Part shown: positions 7,637 to 18,360 of the stretch, in pieces | Numbering within the stretch: position 1 is the first letter of the stretch | How the letters are laid out: each line of letters opens with the position of its first letter | Assembly (NCBI GenBank): GCA_026421215.1 | Contig: JAPKBN010000025.1 | Span: forward strand, 1 to 32,685 | Source: Dehalococcoidia bacterium | Lineage (GTDB): Bacteria > Chloroflexota > Dehalococcoidia > Lucifugimonadales > Lucifugimonadaceae | Reading direction: 5' to 3' | DNA: 32,685 nucleotides | Position numbers and translations under genes: made by a program | The notes under the pieces: generated by a model | Database searches by the model: none | What the model saw: only the letters and a program-made list of their open reading frames with translations | What the model was told of the DNA's origin: nothing

Positions 7637-7924
7637 TCAAATGGCCATCACAATTGCAATACCCCAGATCGACAAATGTGCCACGGCGGCGACAGCGTAA
7701 CGCCAGATGAACGCACTCTTCACTGTTTTATGACGCAAACCATGCATCGCCCAGACTCCACCGAAAAATCCTCCCAGGAGGGCAGACAGGTACAACGTAC
7801 GTTCCCGAATACGGCGTCGCCCAAGCCTGGCGTGACGTTTATCCCACCAAACGAGTGCGGCGGACCAGATATTGACCACGCTCAAGTACCCGGCGACGAC
7901 CCCGAAAACGGTCAAGTCATTCAT
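7637..7924 (-). CDS. DUF1294 family small membrane protein
   Basis: This 95-residue integral membrane protein has the DUF1294 signature: WWDKRHARLGRRRIRERTLYLSALLGGFFGG at about residues 26-56 (a D-K-R, then a basic R-I-E-R-T-L, then GG), followed by LRHKTVKSAF (63-72). Three hydrophobic segments are evident at about 6-26, 44-61 and 74-94. Function is unknown; some relatives are fused to cold-shock domains. The ATG is clear. It is transcribed divergently from gyrB and shares the 278-base intergenic region that holds a 30-bp palindrome. Confidence 0.85.
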   Translation of the reverse strand: MNDLTVFGVVAGYLSVVNIWSAALVWWDKRHARLGRRRIRERTLYLSALLGGFFGGVWAMHGLRHKTVKSAFIWRYAVAAVAHLSIWGIAIVMAI

Positions 7925-7956
7925 GCAAAAACTGGCCCTTTCCAGGCCCGGTCAAT

Positions 7957-7986
7957 CATCGAAAATACCAGCCAGTATTTTCGATG
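7957..7986. repeat. perfect 12-bp-arm palindrome in the DUF1294/gyrB intergenic region
   Basis: CATCGAAAATAC (7957-7968) is the exact reverse complement of GTATTTTCGATG (7975-7986), with a CAGCCA spacer. It starts 33 bases upstream of the DUF1294 ATG and about 217 bases before gyrB. There is no T-run in either direction. An operator site is more likely than a terminator because both flanking genes point away from it. Confidence 0.7.
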
Positions 7987-8008
7987 CGTCTCTACGTTTG
8001 TGTTACGA

Positions 8009-8036
8009 TTGGAACGTCGCGTACCGTCGATACATT
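8009..8036 (+). promoter_or_regulatory. weak candidate gyrB promoter
   Basis: TTGGAA (8009-8014) and TACATT (8031-8036), 16 bases apart, each match the sigma-70 consensus at four of six positions. They would give a leader of roughly 160 bases before gyrB. The match is modest and could be chance. Confidence 0.25.
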
Positions 8037-8193
8037 AGGGACAAGCGCGCGCGAGGCTTCGCCCGTTGGGCAGGCTACTCGGCGATGCGGCGCTAATCCG
8101 AAAATCGACACCCTGCTAACCCCGTCCTCATCAGAAACGTCACGCGTTCATTTTCGCCCCGGGCAAATGACGAACGCCCTCAACGATCGCTAA

Positions 8194-10677
<2,484 letters not shown>

Positions 10678-10698
10678 CCGACCGGCTTACGTTCCGTT

Positions 10699-10729
10699 GG
10701 CAACAGCCCCTTGAATTGGGGCTGTTGCC
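10699..10729. terminator. bidirectional hairpin between gyrB and pyrE
   Basis: GGCAACAGCCCC (10699-10710) pairs perfectly with GGGGCTGTTGCC (10718-10729) around a 7-base loop. It lies 21 bases after the gyrB stop and 4 bases before the end of convergent pyrE. No clear T-run follows on either strand, but position and stability suit a shared terminator. Confidence 0.65.
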
Positions 10730-10733
10730 GTCG

Positions 10734-11309
10734 CTACAGAGTGTCTGATATCGCGACGTTGCCATCCGCGTCCGCTTCCAGCATCGCCCTGAACAGGATG
10801 CCGCGCCTACGGACCTCGTCGCTTCCACCCTGATGACGGTCTAGAACACACAGCACCGCTACAACTTCGCACCCGAACTCCTGTATAGCATCCAAGGCGT
10901 TTATCAGGCTTCCCCCGGTAGAAACGGTATCGTCAAAAATTACTACTTTCGTTCCGGCCTTGATCGCCCCTTCCACCTGCTTGCGGGCGCCGTGCCCTTT
11001 CACGGCGTCTCGGACAAAGAATCCGTCCATCGGTGTACCGGCCTGACGGCTTCGCAGAGCCAAGGCCCCGGCGATCGGCACAGCCGCCACTGTTGGACCG
11101 CCTACACCGGCCGCGCCGGCCTCTACAGCCATCGCGAGAAACGCTTCTGACACCAGGTCAGCCCCTTCAGGGTCCAGCGTTAGCACGCGGCCGTCAAAGT
11201 AGTAACTGCTCTTGGCGCCAGAGGTCAGCGTGAAATCCCCGAACCTGAGCGCATCAAGTTCTTGAGCTCGGTCCAGGGTCCTTGCGGCAAGCGCCTTGAG
11301 ATCAGCCAA
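10734..11309 (-). CDS. pyrE: orotate phosphoribosyltransferase
   Basis: This enzyme converts orotate and PRPP to OMP in UMP synthesis. The PRPP-binding signature VVIFDDTVSTGGS lies at about residues 122-134. The early segment FGDFTLTSGAKSSYYFDGR (23-41) is the family orotate/PRPP-contact region with the SG-K-S-Y-D pattern, and FVRDAVKGHG (98-107) is the flexible catalytic loop with its lysine. The length of 191 residues is normal. The TTG start is supported by AAGGAG 9 bases upstream. It is the last gene of obg-nadD-pyrE, 38 bases after nadD. The combination links a ribosome-assembly GTPase, NAD synthesis and pyrimidine synthesis in one unit. Confidence 0.95.
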   Translation of the reverse strand: MADLKALAARTLDRAQELDALRFGDFTLTSGAKSSYYFDGRVLTLDPEGADLVSEAFLAMAVEAGAAGVGGPTVAAVPIAGALALRSRQAGTPMDGFFVRDAVKGHGARKQVEGAIKAGTKVVIFDDTVSTGGSLINALDAIQEFGCEVVAVLCVLDRHQGGSDEVRRRGILFRAMLEADADGNVAISDTL

Positions 11310-11347
11310 CGATCAATTCTCCTTATGATCCCGTTTCCACAGAATCC

Positions 11348-11989
11348 TTATTGATACAAACCGTTTTCTTCGATATAGGCGACCACGGAGTTATTCACAA
11401 ACCCATCAATCGACAAACCTTCCGATCCTCGCGCCCGGATCTCGGTTGAGCTGACGGGCAGCATCGGTCCAGATACGAACTGAGCGTTGTGTCCAGGGTG
11501 GTCGACGGGCAATTCCTCTGGCAACCCGCTCCCGGGCCTGCCGACACATACAGGCGTACACATGCTGACGAGCCGCTCGGGATCCCGCCAGCGCGGCAGT
11601 TCTTCAAGCGCATCGGCTCCCAAAATCAAGAACAGCTCAGATGCGTGCCCGAACACCTCCCGGAGGTCGGAGATCGTATCAACACTGTAAGACGGTCGCC
11701 CTCTATCGGCGTCCACCGTGGATAGCTCAAACCCTTCGCGATCCTGTATGGCAAGCTCCACCATGGCGATACGGTGACCGATTGAACTCACGCTCGGCCC
11801 GGTGCCTGACTCCTTCATCCACGGGCGATCAGCTGGAACGAAAAGTACGCTTGTTAGCTCAAGGACATTGAACGCAGCCGTCGCAATACCGATGTGCCCG
11901 TTGTGGACAGGATCAAACGTCCCCCCGAGAACGCCGATTCGGTTGCTTATCCGGCTTGCTCGGGAACTGTTCGCGCCCGTTAATTCCAT
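11348..11989 (-). CDS. nadD: nicotinate-nucleotide adenylyltransferase
   Basis: This enzyme adenylates nicotinate mononucleotide to deamido-NAD. The nucleotidyltransferase signature GVLGGTFDPVHNGH lies at about residues 19-32 with the catalytic histidine pair. YSVDTISDLRE (about 97-107), ILGADALEELPRW and the C-terminal VSSTEIRAR (the ISSTxIR motif) complete the NadD pattern. The length of 213 residues is typical. The ATG start lies inside the end of obg (10-base overlap), so the two are translationally coupled. An extra 16-residue polar lead precedes the Rossmann fold; it may reflect this overlap rather than function. Confidence 0.95.
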   Translation of the reverse strand: MELTGANSSRASRISNRIGVLGGTFDPVHNGHIGIATAAFNVLELTSVLFVPADRPWMKESGTGPSVSSIGHRIAMVELAIQDREGFELSTVDADRGRPSYSVDTISDLREVFGHASELFLILGADALEELPRWRDPERLVSMCTPVCVGRPGSGLPEELPVDHPGHNAQFVSGPMLPVSSTEIRARGSEGLSIDGFVNNSVVAYIEENGLYQ

Positions 11990-13275
11990 TCGAGCTCGGC
12001 TTCACCGATGAAAACGGTGTCTCCCGATTTCACTCCTAGTTCTTCAAGAGCCTTAACAACGCCTAACCTACCGAGCAAGCTGTGGAGTTGGATCTGAACC
12101 TCATACACGTTGAGATCGCTTGCATTGGCCACGCGGACCGCCCTGTCATGCAAAATCCGAAACCCCGAGCCTTGTAACTCCGCAAGAGGGCGGGAAGTTC
12201 TTGCGCTGGGTCGAAGCACCCGAATCTGACTCTCATCGCCGCCTATCGCTTCCAGGGCCTCTTGATCGGCCCGAATCCTGGCGAGGCGCCTGAATAGAGC
12301 ATCAGAAAGGTTTTCAAGCCCGGCATACGTTGCAGCCGACACACAGAACACCTCACCAGTCGAAACATTCTTAGCAAGATCTCCCTGGAGGTTTTCAAAG
12401 TTCTCTGAGACCTCTGGCAAATCCGACTTATTGATTACCGCGATCTGCGGCGTTTCAGCGAGCTTCTCATCAAATGCCAGCAGTTCAGCGTTGATTAGCT
12501 TCATTCGATCTTCGACATCGTCGGCTGTTCCGTCTACAAGGTGGACCAACAGGCGAGTGCGTTCCACGTGCCTTAGAAAATCATGTCCGAGACCGATACC
12601 TTCCGCGGCACCCTCAATCAGTCCTGGAATTTCAACAAGGACAATCGAGTCCAGTCGTCGGGACAACACCCCGAGAGAAGGCTCTAGTGTAGTAAAGGGA
12701 TACGCAGCTACCTTGGGGTGCGCCCCTGTTAGCGCCGTTAATAAACTGGACTTTCCGGCGTTGGGCATTCCGATAATCCCAACATCCGCCAGCAGTTTCA
12801 ACTCCAGTCGTAACTCCCTGCCAACTCCGCTTTGCCCACCCTCGGCCAACATCGGCTCCTGGTTCCGAGAAGTCACATACCTGACGTTACCATGACCGCC
12901 TCTCCCCCCCTTTGCCGCAACCACAGTATCTCCGTCGCTAGAGAGGTCAGCCATGAGTTCTTCTGCCTTTTCCGGATCTGAAGAAACTTCCCACACCTCT
13001 GTGCCAACAGGAAGAGTAATAACGAGATCATCGGATGTGGCCCCGTGTCTCTTCTTACTTGAACCGTCGCCACCAGCAATCGCCTCAAATCTCTGTCTGT
13101 ACTGAAACTTCTTAAGAGTATTCAGTGTTCTATCAGCGATTAGGAAAATATCTCCGCCGTTCCCTCCGTCACCACCATCCGGCCCACCGTTCGGCGCGAA
13201 CTTTTCTCGACGGAAAGAGACAACACCATTTCCTCCATCCCCAGAACGGATATGAATAAGTGTGGAATCAATCAA
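11980..13275 (-). CDS. obg: Obg-family GTPase
   Basis: This is the ribosome-associated GTPase Obg/CgtA, acting in large-subunit assembly and growth-stress signalling. The glycine-rich Obg fold spans residues 1-158 (GDGGNG, GGPDGGDGGNGG, KGGRGGHGN). The G domain has G1 GMPNAGKSS at 169-177, G2 in YPFTTLEPS, G3 EIPGLIEGA (glutamate in place of the common aspartate of DxPG) and G4 NKSD. A C-terminal OCT domain spans about 350-431. The TTG start gives MIDSTLIHIRSGDGG, aligning with the usual N-terminus, but no Shine-Dalgarno is visible. Upstream lies the DnaA-box gap. It heads the obg-nadD-pyrE operon. Confidence 0.96.
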   Translation of the reverse strand: MIDSTLIHIRSGDGGNGVVSFRREKFAPNGGPDGGDGGNGGDIFLIADRTLNTLKKFQYRQRFEAIAGGDGSSKKRHGATSDDLVITLPVGTEVWEVSSDPEKAEELMADLSSDGDTVVAAKGGRGGHGNVRYVTSRNQEPMLAEGGQSGVGRELRLELKLLADVGIIGMPNAGKSSLLTALTGAHPKVAAYPFTTLEPSLGVLSRRLDSIVLVEIPGLIEGAAEGIGLGHDFLRHVERTRLLVHLVDGTADDVEDRMKLINAELLAFDEKLAETPQIAVINKSDLPEVSENFENLQGDLAKNVSTGEVFCVSAATYAGLENLSDALFRRLARIRADQEALEAIGGDESQIRVLRPSARTSRPLAELQGSGFRILHDRAVRVANASDLNVYEVQIQLHSLLGRLGVVKALEELGVKSGDTVFIGEAELEWN

Positions 13276-13394
13276 TTAACAAGTACCGAGAGATAAATGG
13301 GTTTTGGCACGTTCATCATCTTAATAAGTCGGTGGACACTCAGGAAAATAACGTTGTCTCCGAGCGGATTCAATCCTAGTATCTGAGGAGTTTA

Positions 13395-13515
13395 TGTGGA
13401 GAAGGTGTGGAGAGAGAGGTAGTTATGGCTAACCATGGCCCAAACGTATTAACCGTGGAACTAATTCTTAACAAGAGGGTACTGTTATCCACAGTTATTA
13501 GCAGGTTTATCAACA
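13395..13515. other. candidate oriC: DnaA-box cluster between obg and dnaA
   Basis: A perfect consensus DnaA box, TTATCCACA, lies at 13485-13493. A one-mismatch box, TTATCAACA, lies at 13507-13515 in the same direction. A one-mismatch box in reverse orientation, TGTGGAGAA, lies at 13395-13403, and a weaker reverse copy (TGTGGAGAG) follows at 13406. TTATTAGCA at 13495 is a third, weaker forward copy. The 337-base non-coding gap (13276-13612) is otherwise empty. It sits at the 3' side of dnaA, 98 bases from its stop. This could be the chromosome origin, or a DnaA-titration or regulatory site for obg. Confidence 0.5.
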
Positions 13516-13612
13516 GGCTACCGTTTGTTAGGTGAATTGCGTGTAGACCCTAGAGTGTGGTGTGGAACCGCAATCCGGGGCTAGAGAATGGCCCTCTTTT
13601 AGGGAGGCCTGG

Positions 13613-15100
13613 TCAGCGGGGTTGACTGGCCAACCGTTGGCGTATTGTCGCAATCACGCTTCTCAGCTCAGGGTCTGTCTCAATGAGCTGTTCCATCTTT
13701 TTCTGGGCGTAGAGGACTGTTGAATGGTCTCTACCGCCCAACGCAAGTCCCACCTGTGGTGAGCTCAAGGAACTGGTCTCACGGAGCAAGTACATGGCGA
13801 CGTGACGTGCCAAAGAGACCTCTTTGGTTCTCCTAGGGCCCTTGATCGTCTCTGGATCCATACCAAACTGCTCTGAGACGACTTTGATGACGGCGGAAGG
13901 GGTCATCGGGATTTCTTTGCGTGTTGACAGCAGGTCTCCGAGCGCCTTACGGGCGATGTCTTCTGTCACGGTCGAATTGGTCATGTGGGCGTAAGCGACG
14001 ATACGGTTCAGCGCGCCTTCAAGTTCTCGGACGTTAGAAAACGGCCGGGAAGCGACAATATCGAGGACATCTTCTGGAAGTTGAGTCTGCAAGCTCTTTG
14101 ACTTCTCACGCAAAATTGCTGTCCGTGTTTCGTAGTCAGGGGGTTGAATGTCTACGACCAGTCCGCCCTCAAGGCGCGATTGGATGCGTTCTTCAAGGAG
14201 TGATTGCCGTGCCGGTTCGTCGCCGGTAACGATCAACTGTTTGGACCCCATGTGCAGCTCATTGAACGTGTGGAAGAAGCCTTCCTGGGTCTGTGCCTTG
14301 CCGGCTATGAATTGGATGTCGTCGATTAACAGCGCGTCTGCGCCTCTGTAAAAGGCCCTGAACTGTTCTGTCGTTCCATCCTGGATGGAACGGATGTAGT
14401 CGTTCGTAAAGCGTTCGCTGCTTACATATATAAGATGCATCCCGCGGGATTTCAGCTCATTCCCGATCGCTTGCAAAAGGTGAGTCTTGCCGAGACCTAC
14501 ACCCGCGTACAGATACAAGGGGTTATAGACGCGGCCGGGTTGCGCTGCGGCGCGGGTAGCTGCGGCGTGCGCTAGTTCGTTAGATGGGCCGACGACGAAT
14601 TCGTCAAACGTGAAGCGCGGGTTAAGGGGTAGCGACCCGAACCGAGAATCGCGCTCGTCGGCAGATCGGCTGTTGGTGTTAGAGCGCTGAGCAGGCCGTT
14701 CACGCTGCTTGTCGTGAAGCGAGTCGGGCGCCGATCCGTCCGTGTCAGCGATAACCTCAAACCGCACCGTTATTGGCTGTCCTGCGATACGCTCGATAGC
14801 CCGAGAGATGGTTGCGGCAAGGCGTTCTTCTAGCCATGTTGCGGCGAACGCGCTTTCGGTGCCGATAACAAGACAATCATCGTCAAAACGCAACGCCTGC
14901 GTCCCTTTGAGTAAAGTCTCGAAATTCGCCCTGGGCACTTCAAGTTGAAGACGTCCGAGGGTGGCGGTCCAGAGTTGAGATGGCGCTTGAGTGGTCAGAA
15001 TGGCGTCCTCTGGCGGGTTCAGAGAGATGGGTGCCTGATGGGTAGGTCCAGGGGTGAACCTGGGCCAGAAAAATGCTCTCGGTGTCGGTCTACCCTGCAC
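13613..15100 (-). CDS. dnaA: chromosomal replication initiator DnaA
   Basis: This is the AAA+ initiator that binds DnaA boxes and opens the origin. Domain I is about residues 40-110 (SQLWTATLGRLQLEVP start). A polar, low-complexity domain II covers 115-160. The AAA+ domain has Walker A GVGLGKTH at 200-207 and Walker B LLIDD at 257-261. Domain IV carries the DnaA signature GGRDHSTVLYA at 455-465. Length is 495 residues with the GTG start used here. About 40 residues precede the conserved domain I, so the true start could be further inside, though no clear internal ATG/GTG exists before it. dnaN, recF and gyrA are not adjacent; fmt is the divergent neighbour. Confidence 0.96.
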   Translation of the reverse strand: MQGRPTPRAFFWPRFTPGPTHQAPISLNPPEDAILTTQAPSQLWTATLGRLQLEVPRANFETLLKGTQALRFDDDCLVIGTESAFAATWLEERLAATISRAIERIAGQPITVRFEVIADTDGSAPDSLHDKQRERPAQRSNTNSRSADERDSRFGSLPLNPRFTFDEFVVGPSNELAHAAATRAAAQPGRVYNPLYLYAGVGLGKTHLLQAIGNELKSRGMHLIYVSSERFTNDYIRSIQDGTTEQFRAFYRGADALLIDDIQFIAGKAQTQEGFFHTFNELHMGSKQLIVTGDEPARQSLLEERIQSRLEGGLVVDIQPPDYETRTAILREKSKSLQTQLPEDVLDIVASRPFSNVRELEGALNRIVAYAHMTNSTVTEDIARKALGDLLSTRKEIPMTPSAVIKVVSEQFGMDPETIKGPRRTKEVSLARHVAMYLLRETSSLSSPQVGLALGGRDHSTVLYAQKKMEQLIETDPELRSVIATIRQRLASQPR

Positions 15101-15166
15101 CTACTTACCACCCCGAAGCGGCTGTGACGTTACCATGTACCCCGGGAAACACAACCCCCGCCGAGG

Positions 15167-15222
15167 CTTATTTAACCCTCAACTTTCTGGGAAATTATTT
15201 GTTGTTAATCTTGTTCTTAATA
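15167..15222. other. AT-rich island in the dnaA/fmt divergent region
   Basis: The 249-base gap between the divergent dnaA and fmt starts holds an AT-rich stretch here, in contrast to GC-rich surroundings. I find no good DnaA box in the gap. It may contain the dnaA promoter or, if the origin spans dnaA, an unwinding element. Nothing more specific can be supported. Confidence 0.3.
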
Positions 15223-15349
15223 CGCTCACTACAGGTTGGGAAATGATCCGGAACCGTGTACTAGCCCGGATGAGTGCCTCGCGTCAACTGGTAGGGCGAT
15301 TCAATTTTGATGACTCCGGTCAAAATCGGGAGGGGAGGGGTCAAACGCG

Positions 15350-16291
15350 ATGACGCGCATTATCTTTTTCGGCACGCCGGAACCGGCAGCGAAAGCGCTG
15401 CGCGCGTTGGTCAAAGACGGGTATGAGGTGGGCGCGGTGTTTACGCGACCGGACCGGATTTCCGGCCGATCACGTAAACCGCGACCGACCTCCGTAAATG
15501 AGGCCGCGGTGGAATTAGGGCTTCCGGTCCACACGCCGTCGGGCCTGCATGGCGACGACGTCCTGAATCAGTTGACTGCGACCCCGGCAGATATTTATGT
15601 CGTGCTCGCTTATGGACGGATCTTACCGACGGCGATACTGGCGCTGCCCGCACTTGGTGTCCTCAATGTTCATCCATCACTCTTGCCCCTGTATCGCGGC
15701 CCAAGCCCGGTTGTTACGGCTATCCGAGATGGGGCTTCCGAAACCGGTGTTTCGGTGATGCTCCTTGACGAGGGCATGGATACAGGCCCCGTAATTGCCC
15801 AGTCTGCCGCGGTGCCGATCACAGAGTCGGACACGGCGGAGTCCCTTACTGAGCAGCTTTTCACGATGGGCGTAGACCTGCTTGTGAAGACCATTCCCGC
15901 TTGGGAGCGTGGTGATATCGAGGGCGTTTCTCAAGACGACGCACTCGCTACGGTTACAAGTCTCATCGAAAAGTCCGATGGTGAGCTTGATTTCGGAAAA
16001 CCTGCGTTGAACATAGCGCGGGCGATACGTGCGTATCATCCGTGGCCCGGCACCTTCACCCGCTGGGACGGGAAATTGTTGAAAATCCTTGAAGCATCGG
16101 TATTTGGAACGGGTGCGAACTTTCGTCCTGGTGTTGTATCGATAGACGGCGGCCGGCTGATAATCGGGACGGGTCACGGTAGCCTCGATGTAAAGCGTGT
16201 TCAGCTAGAGGGGCGCGGCGTCGTATTTGCGGAGGAGTTTCTCCGGGGGTACCCGGCTATCGAAGGCGCCAGCCTGCCGGGCCCGGACTAA
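15350..16291 (+). CDS. fmt: methionyl-tRNA formyltransferase
   Basis: This enzyme formylates initiator Met-tRNA using 10-formyl-THF. The N-terminal formyltransferase domain has the catalytic triad N106, H108 and D144 in NVHPSLLPLYRGPSP and LDEGMDTGP. The linker and OB-fold C-terminal domain (about 205-305) contain IRAYHPWPGTFT. The length of 313 residues is normal. The ATG is preceded by a strong AGGGGAGGGG 9 bases upstream. def and priA, frequent partners elsewhere, are absent. The triple-RidA gene follows after 11 bases, suggesting an operon. Confidence 0.96.
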   Translation: MTRIIFFGTPEPAAKALRALVKDGYEVGAVFTRPDRISGRSRKPRPTSVNEAAVELGLPVHTPSGLHGDDVLNQLTATPADIYVVLAYGRILPTAILALPALGVLNVHPSLLPLYRGPSPVVTAIRDGASETGVSVMLLDEGMDTGPVIAQSAAVPITESDTAESLTEQLFTMGVDLLVKTIPAWERGDIEGVSQDDALATVTSLIEKSDGELDFGKPALNIARAIRAYHPWPGTFTRWDGKLLKILEASVFGTGANFRPGVVSIDGGRLIIGTGHGSLDVKRVQLEGRGVVFAEEFLRGYPAIEGASLPGPD

Positions 16292-16302
16292 GCAAATACG
16301 AA

Positions 16303-17445
16303 ATGCGTTCAACGATCACGACCGGTAACCACCTGGAAAATGTGCTGGGCACAGTGACGCTAGCTATCGTGGGGGATCGACTGATTTCGTCTGGCCTCAT
16401 CCCTTCTCAGCGCGGTGGCGCCACCTCAGAAGTCCGACAGGTGTATCAGGCGGCCGCCGATGTAATGCACAGAGCCAGATCGTCCCTCGCAGATGTCGTA
16501 CGGGTACGTGCATGGTTCACCGACGGTGATGCGAAAGAAGCGCTACGCGCCACCCACCCGGTTATATTTGATGACCCCGGACCTGCGCTTAGTGTGATCG
16601 GTGTGCCAAGCCTTCCGAATGGCGTGAAGGTGATGTTGGAGCTGGAAGCCGTGATCGGATCCGGGGGCGGAATGCAACGATACATGCCCCAAGAAGGTCA
16701 GGGGTGGTCCCATGCCGTACGGACCGGGGACGAGATCTGGGTCTCTGGCCTGACCTCAATGGATGTCGAAGGCTCAAACGGAATAGCGGGTGGCTATGCC
16801 ACCACCGTCACGGGTGTGATGGACGCGGTGTCCGGCGCTCTGATTGGCGTGGGAGCTGAGCCGTCCGACGTGCTGGCGACTCGCCACTTCATGGCTCGCG
16901 ATGTTCACGGATGGGCGCTTCCGCAAACAAAGCTGGACTTCATGGCACGTAGCACTCCGACTTCAGCTGGTATCACGGTGGACTGCTCCAGCGACCTAAA
17001 CGCGCCATTTATGTTCGAGTGTGAAGCTGTGATTGGTGCGTCCGGGATGGTCACTCGAGTCTCGTCTGGTCGCACGTATGAGATGGAACATAACTACTGC
17101 CGCGCCGTCCGAGCAGGCACTGTTCTCCACGTGGCCGGAACCACGGCCACAGTGCCGGGCGAGATCGTGCAGAGTCCGTACGAAGTTACGGGGCAGGTCG
17201 AACATATAATTGGGACGATTCGATGGGCCATTGAAAAACAAGGCCTCGTTTGGAGTGACCTTGTTCGCACACGCACCTATGTCGTGGGTGGCGCAGACAA
17301 GCTGATTGAGGCTCAGACAATACTAAGAAAACTGATTGGGCAAATGGACACCGCCGCGGCGGTTGTAGGGGTGCCGGTACTTGGTAGGCCTGAGGTGGTC
17401 GTAGAGATCGAGGCGACCGCGATCATTGCCTCCGATCACGCGTAA
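16303..17445 (+). CDS. three-domain RidA/YjgF fusion protein
   Basis: The 380 residues contain three successive RidA/YjgF/UK114-like units: about 1-118, 125-245 and 250-376. Each has a central helix followed by a V-R/T-x-x-x-F/Y strand (SSLADVVRVRAWF; EPSDVLATRHFM; VWSDLVRTRTYV) and ends in the family's closing strand ELEAVIG, FECEAVIG or VEIEATAI. Canonical RidA is a single roughly 130-residue unit that forms a homotrimer and hydrolyses reactive enamines/imines. A triple repeat could fold as a one-chain pseudo-trimer. The arginine that binds the substrate carboxylate (E. coli R105, just before LP) is replaced in all three copies (SLP, DLN, VLG), so deaminase activity is doubtful. Chorismatases also use a RidA-like fold, so another activity is possible. 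It follows fmt by 11 bases with no clear ribosome-binding site. Confidence 0.85.
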   Translation: MRSTITTGNHLENVLGTVTLAIVGDRLISSGLIPSQRGGATSEVRQVYQAAADVMHRARSSLADVVRVRAWFTDGDAKEALRATHPVIFDDPGPALSVIGVPSLPNGVKVMLELEAVIGSGGGMQRYMPQEGQGWSHAVRTGDEIWVSGLTSMDVEGSNGIAGGYATTVTGVMDAVSGALIGVGAEPSDVLATRHFMARDVHGWALPQTKLDFMARSTPTSAGITVDCSSDLNAPFMFECEAVIGASGMVTRVSSGRTYEMEHNYCRAVRAGTVLHVAGTTATVPGEIVQSPYEVTGQVEHIIGTIRWAIEKQGLVWSDLVRTRTYVVGGADKLIEAQTILRKLIGQMDTAAAVVGVPVLGRPEVVVEIEATAIIASDHA

Positions 17446-17471
17446 TTAATTTAGCGGGTTAAAATCGCACC

Positions 17472-18188
17472 ATGTGCGGTAGGTTCATATTGATCGACGT
17501 GACCGAACTCGGGTTGCGTTTTCGTGTTCACGTGACCGGTGAGACGACTCCTGTGCCACGATTCAATATTGCCCCTACACAGTCGATTCGGACGATCACG
17601 AACGAATACGGTACGCGGCGCGCTGAGGACATGCGTTGGGGCCTGATCCCCGCGTGGGCGAAATCCGCCAATCAGATCCGGTCTTCCTTCAACGCTCGCG
17701 ATGACAAAGTGGCGAACTCAGGACTATGGAAACGCCCGCTTGCTCGCACGCGTTGTCTTATTCCGGCCAGTGGTTTCTACGAGTGGACTGGACAAAAGGG
17801 CGACCGTAAGCCGCAACTCATCCGGCTTAAGGGTGGCGGTCTAATGGGGTTCGCGGGGCTGTTCGACACCTGGCAAAACAAGGAAACCGGCGAGACCGTC
17901 CGATCCTGCGCCATCATCACCACCGGCGCGAACTCCTTGATGGAGCCGATTCACGACCGAATGCCGGTCATCCTGGATGCTGAGGCCGAAACGCTCTGGC
18001 TAGATCCCGCGACCGACGATCCGAGCAGGCTCACAGCACTTCTACGGCCATATCCGGCAGAAGAGATGGAGGCTTACTCGGTCTCAACCATCGTCAACTC
18101 GGCCCGGGGGGACAGCCCGGAAATGATTGCGGAGATGGACGCGGAAGAGCCGTTGCAAATGCGCCAATCTGGATTCTCAATAGACTGA
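17472..18188 (+). CDS. SRAP (YedK/HMCES-type) abasic-site shielding protein
   Basis: Proteins of this family crosslink covalently to abasic sites in single-stranded DNA through the N-terminal cysteine, protecting them. The 238 residues start MCGRF, with C2 exposed after Met removal. The catalytic set is complete: N74 in SSFNARDDK, E104 in GFYEW and H161 in PIHDRMPVI. RFNIAPTQ (30-37) and RWGLIPAWAK (55-64) are the DNA-contact motifs. Length matches E. coli YedK (222) with a short C-terminal extension. The ATG lies 26 bases after the triple-RidA stop with no strong Shine-Dalgarno; co-transcription with fmt is plausible. Confidence 0.93.
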   Translation: MCGRFILIDVTELGLRFRVHVTGETTPVPRFNIAPTQSIRTITNEYGTRRAEDMRWGLIPAWAKSANQIRSSFNARDDKVANSGLWKRPLARTRCLIPASGFYEWTGQKGDRKPQLIRLKGGGLMGFAGLFDTWQNKETGETVRSCAIITTGANSLMEPIHDRMPVILDAEAETLWLDPATDDPSRLTALLRPYPAEEMEAYSVSTIVNSARGDSPEMIAEMDAEEPLQMRQSGFSID

Positions 18189-18218
18189 AGTTCGGCCTCT
18201 AGCCGTGGACATCGTCAT

Positions 18219-18245
18219 GTCATCCTGAATTCGATTCAGGATGAC
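18219..18245. repeat. REP-like palindrome (GTCATCCTGAA arms)
   Basis: GTCATCCTGAA (18219-18229) and TTCAGGATGAC (18235-18245) are perfect inverse arms around TTCGA. This type of palindrome occurs as a dispersed extragenic repeat in many bacterial genomes. It lies between the converging SRAP and dehydrogenase genes and may also act as a terminator. Confidence 0.55.
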
Positions 18246-18319
18246 AATCAGTTGCGGGCGTCCCCGTTGTACGTATAACCGGCCCCGAACCTCTTCCAAC
18301 ACTCAGGAAGGGTCAACGG

Positions 18320-18338
18320 CTTCTCCCGCCGGGAGAAG
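18320..18338. terminator. GC-rich hairpin before the dehydrogenase stop
   Basis: CTTCTCCC (18320-18327) pairs with GGGAGAAG (18331-18338) around a GCC loop, 22 bases past the dehydrogenase stop on the minus strand. No T-run follows, so it is only a candidate terminator for the converging genes. Confidence 0.4.
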
Positions 18339-18360
18339 AGAGACTTCCCTCCAACGCCCC

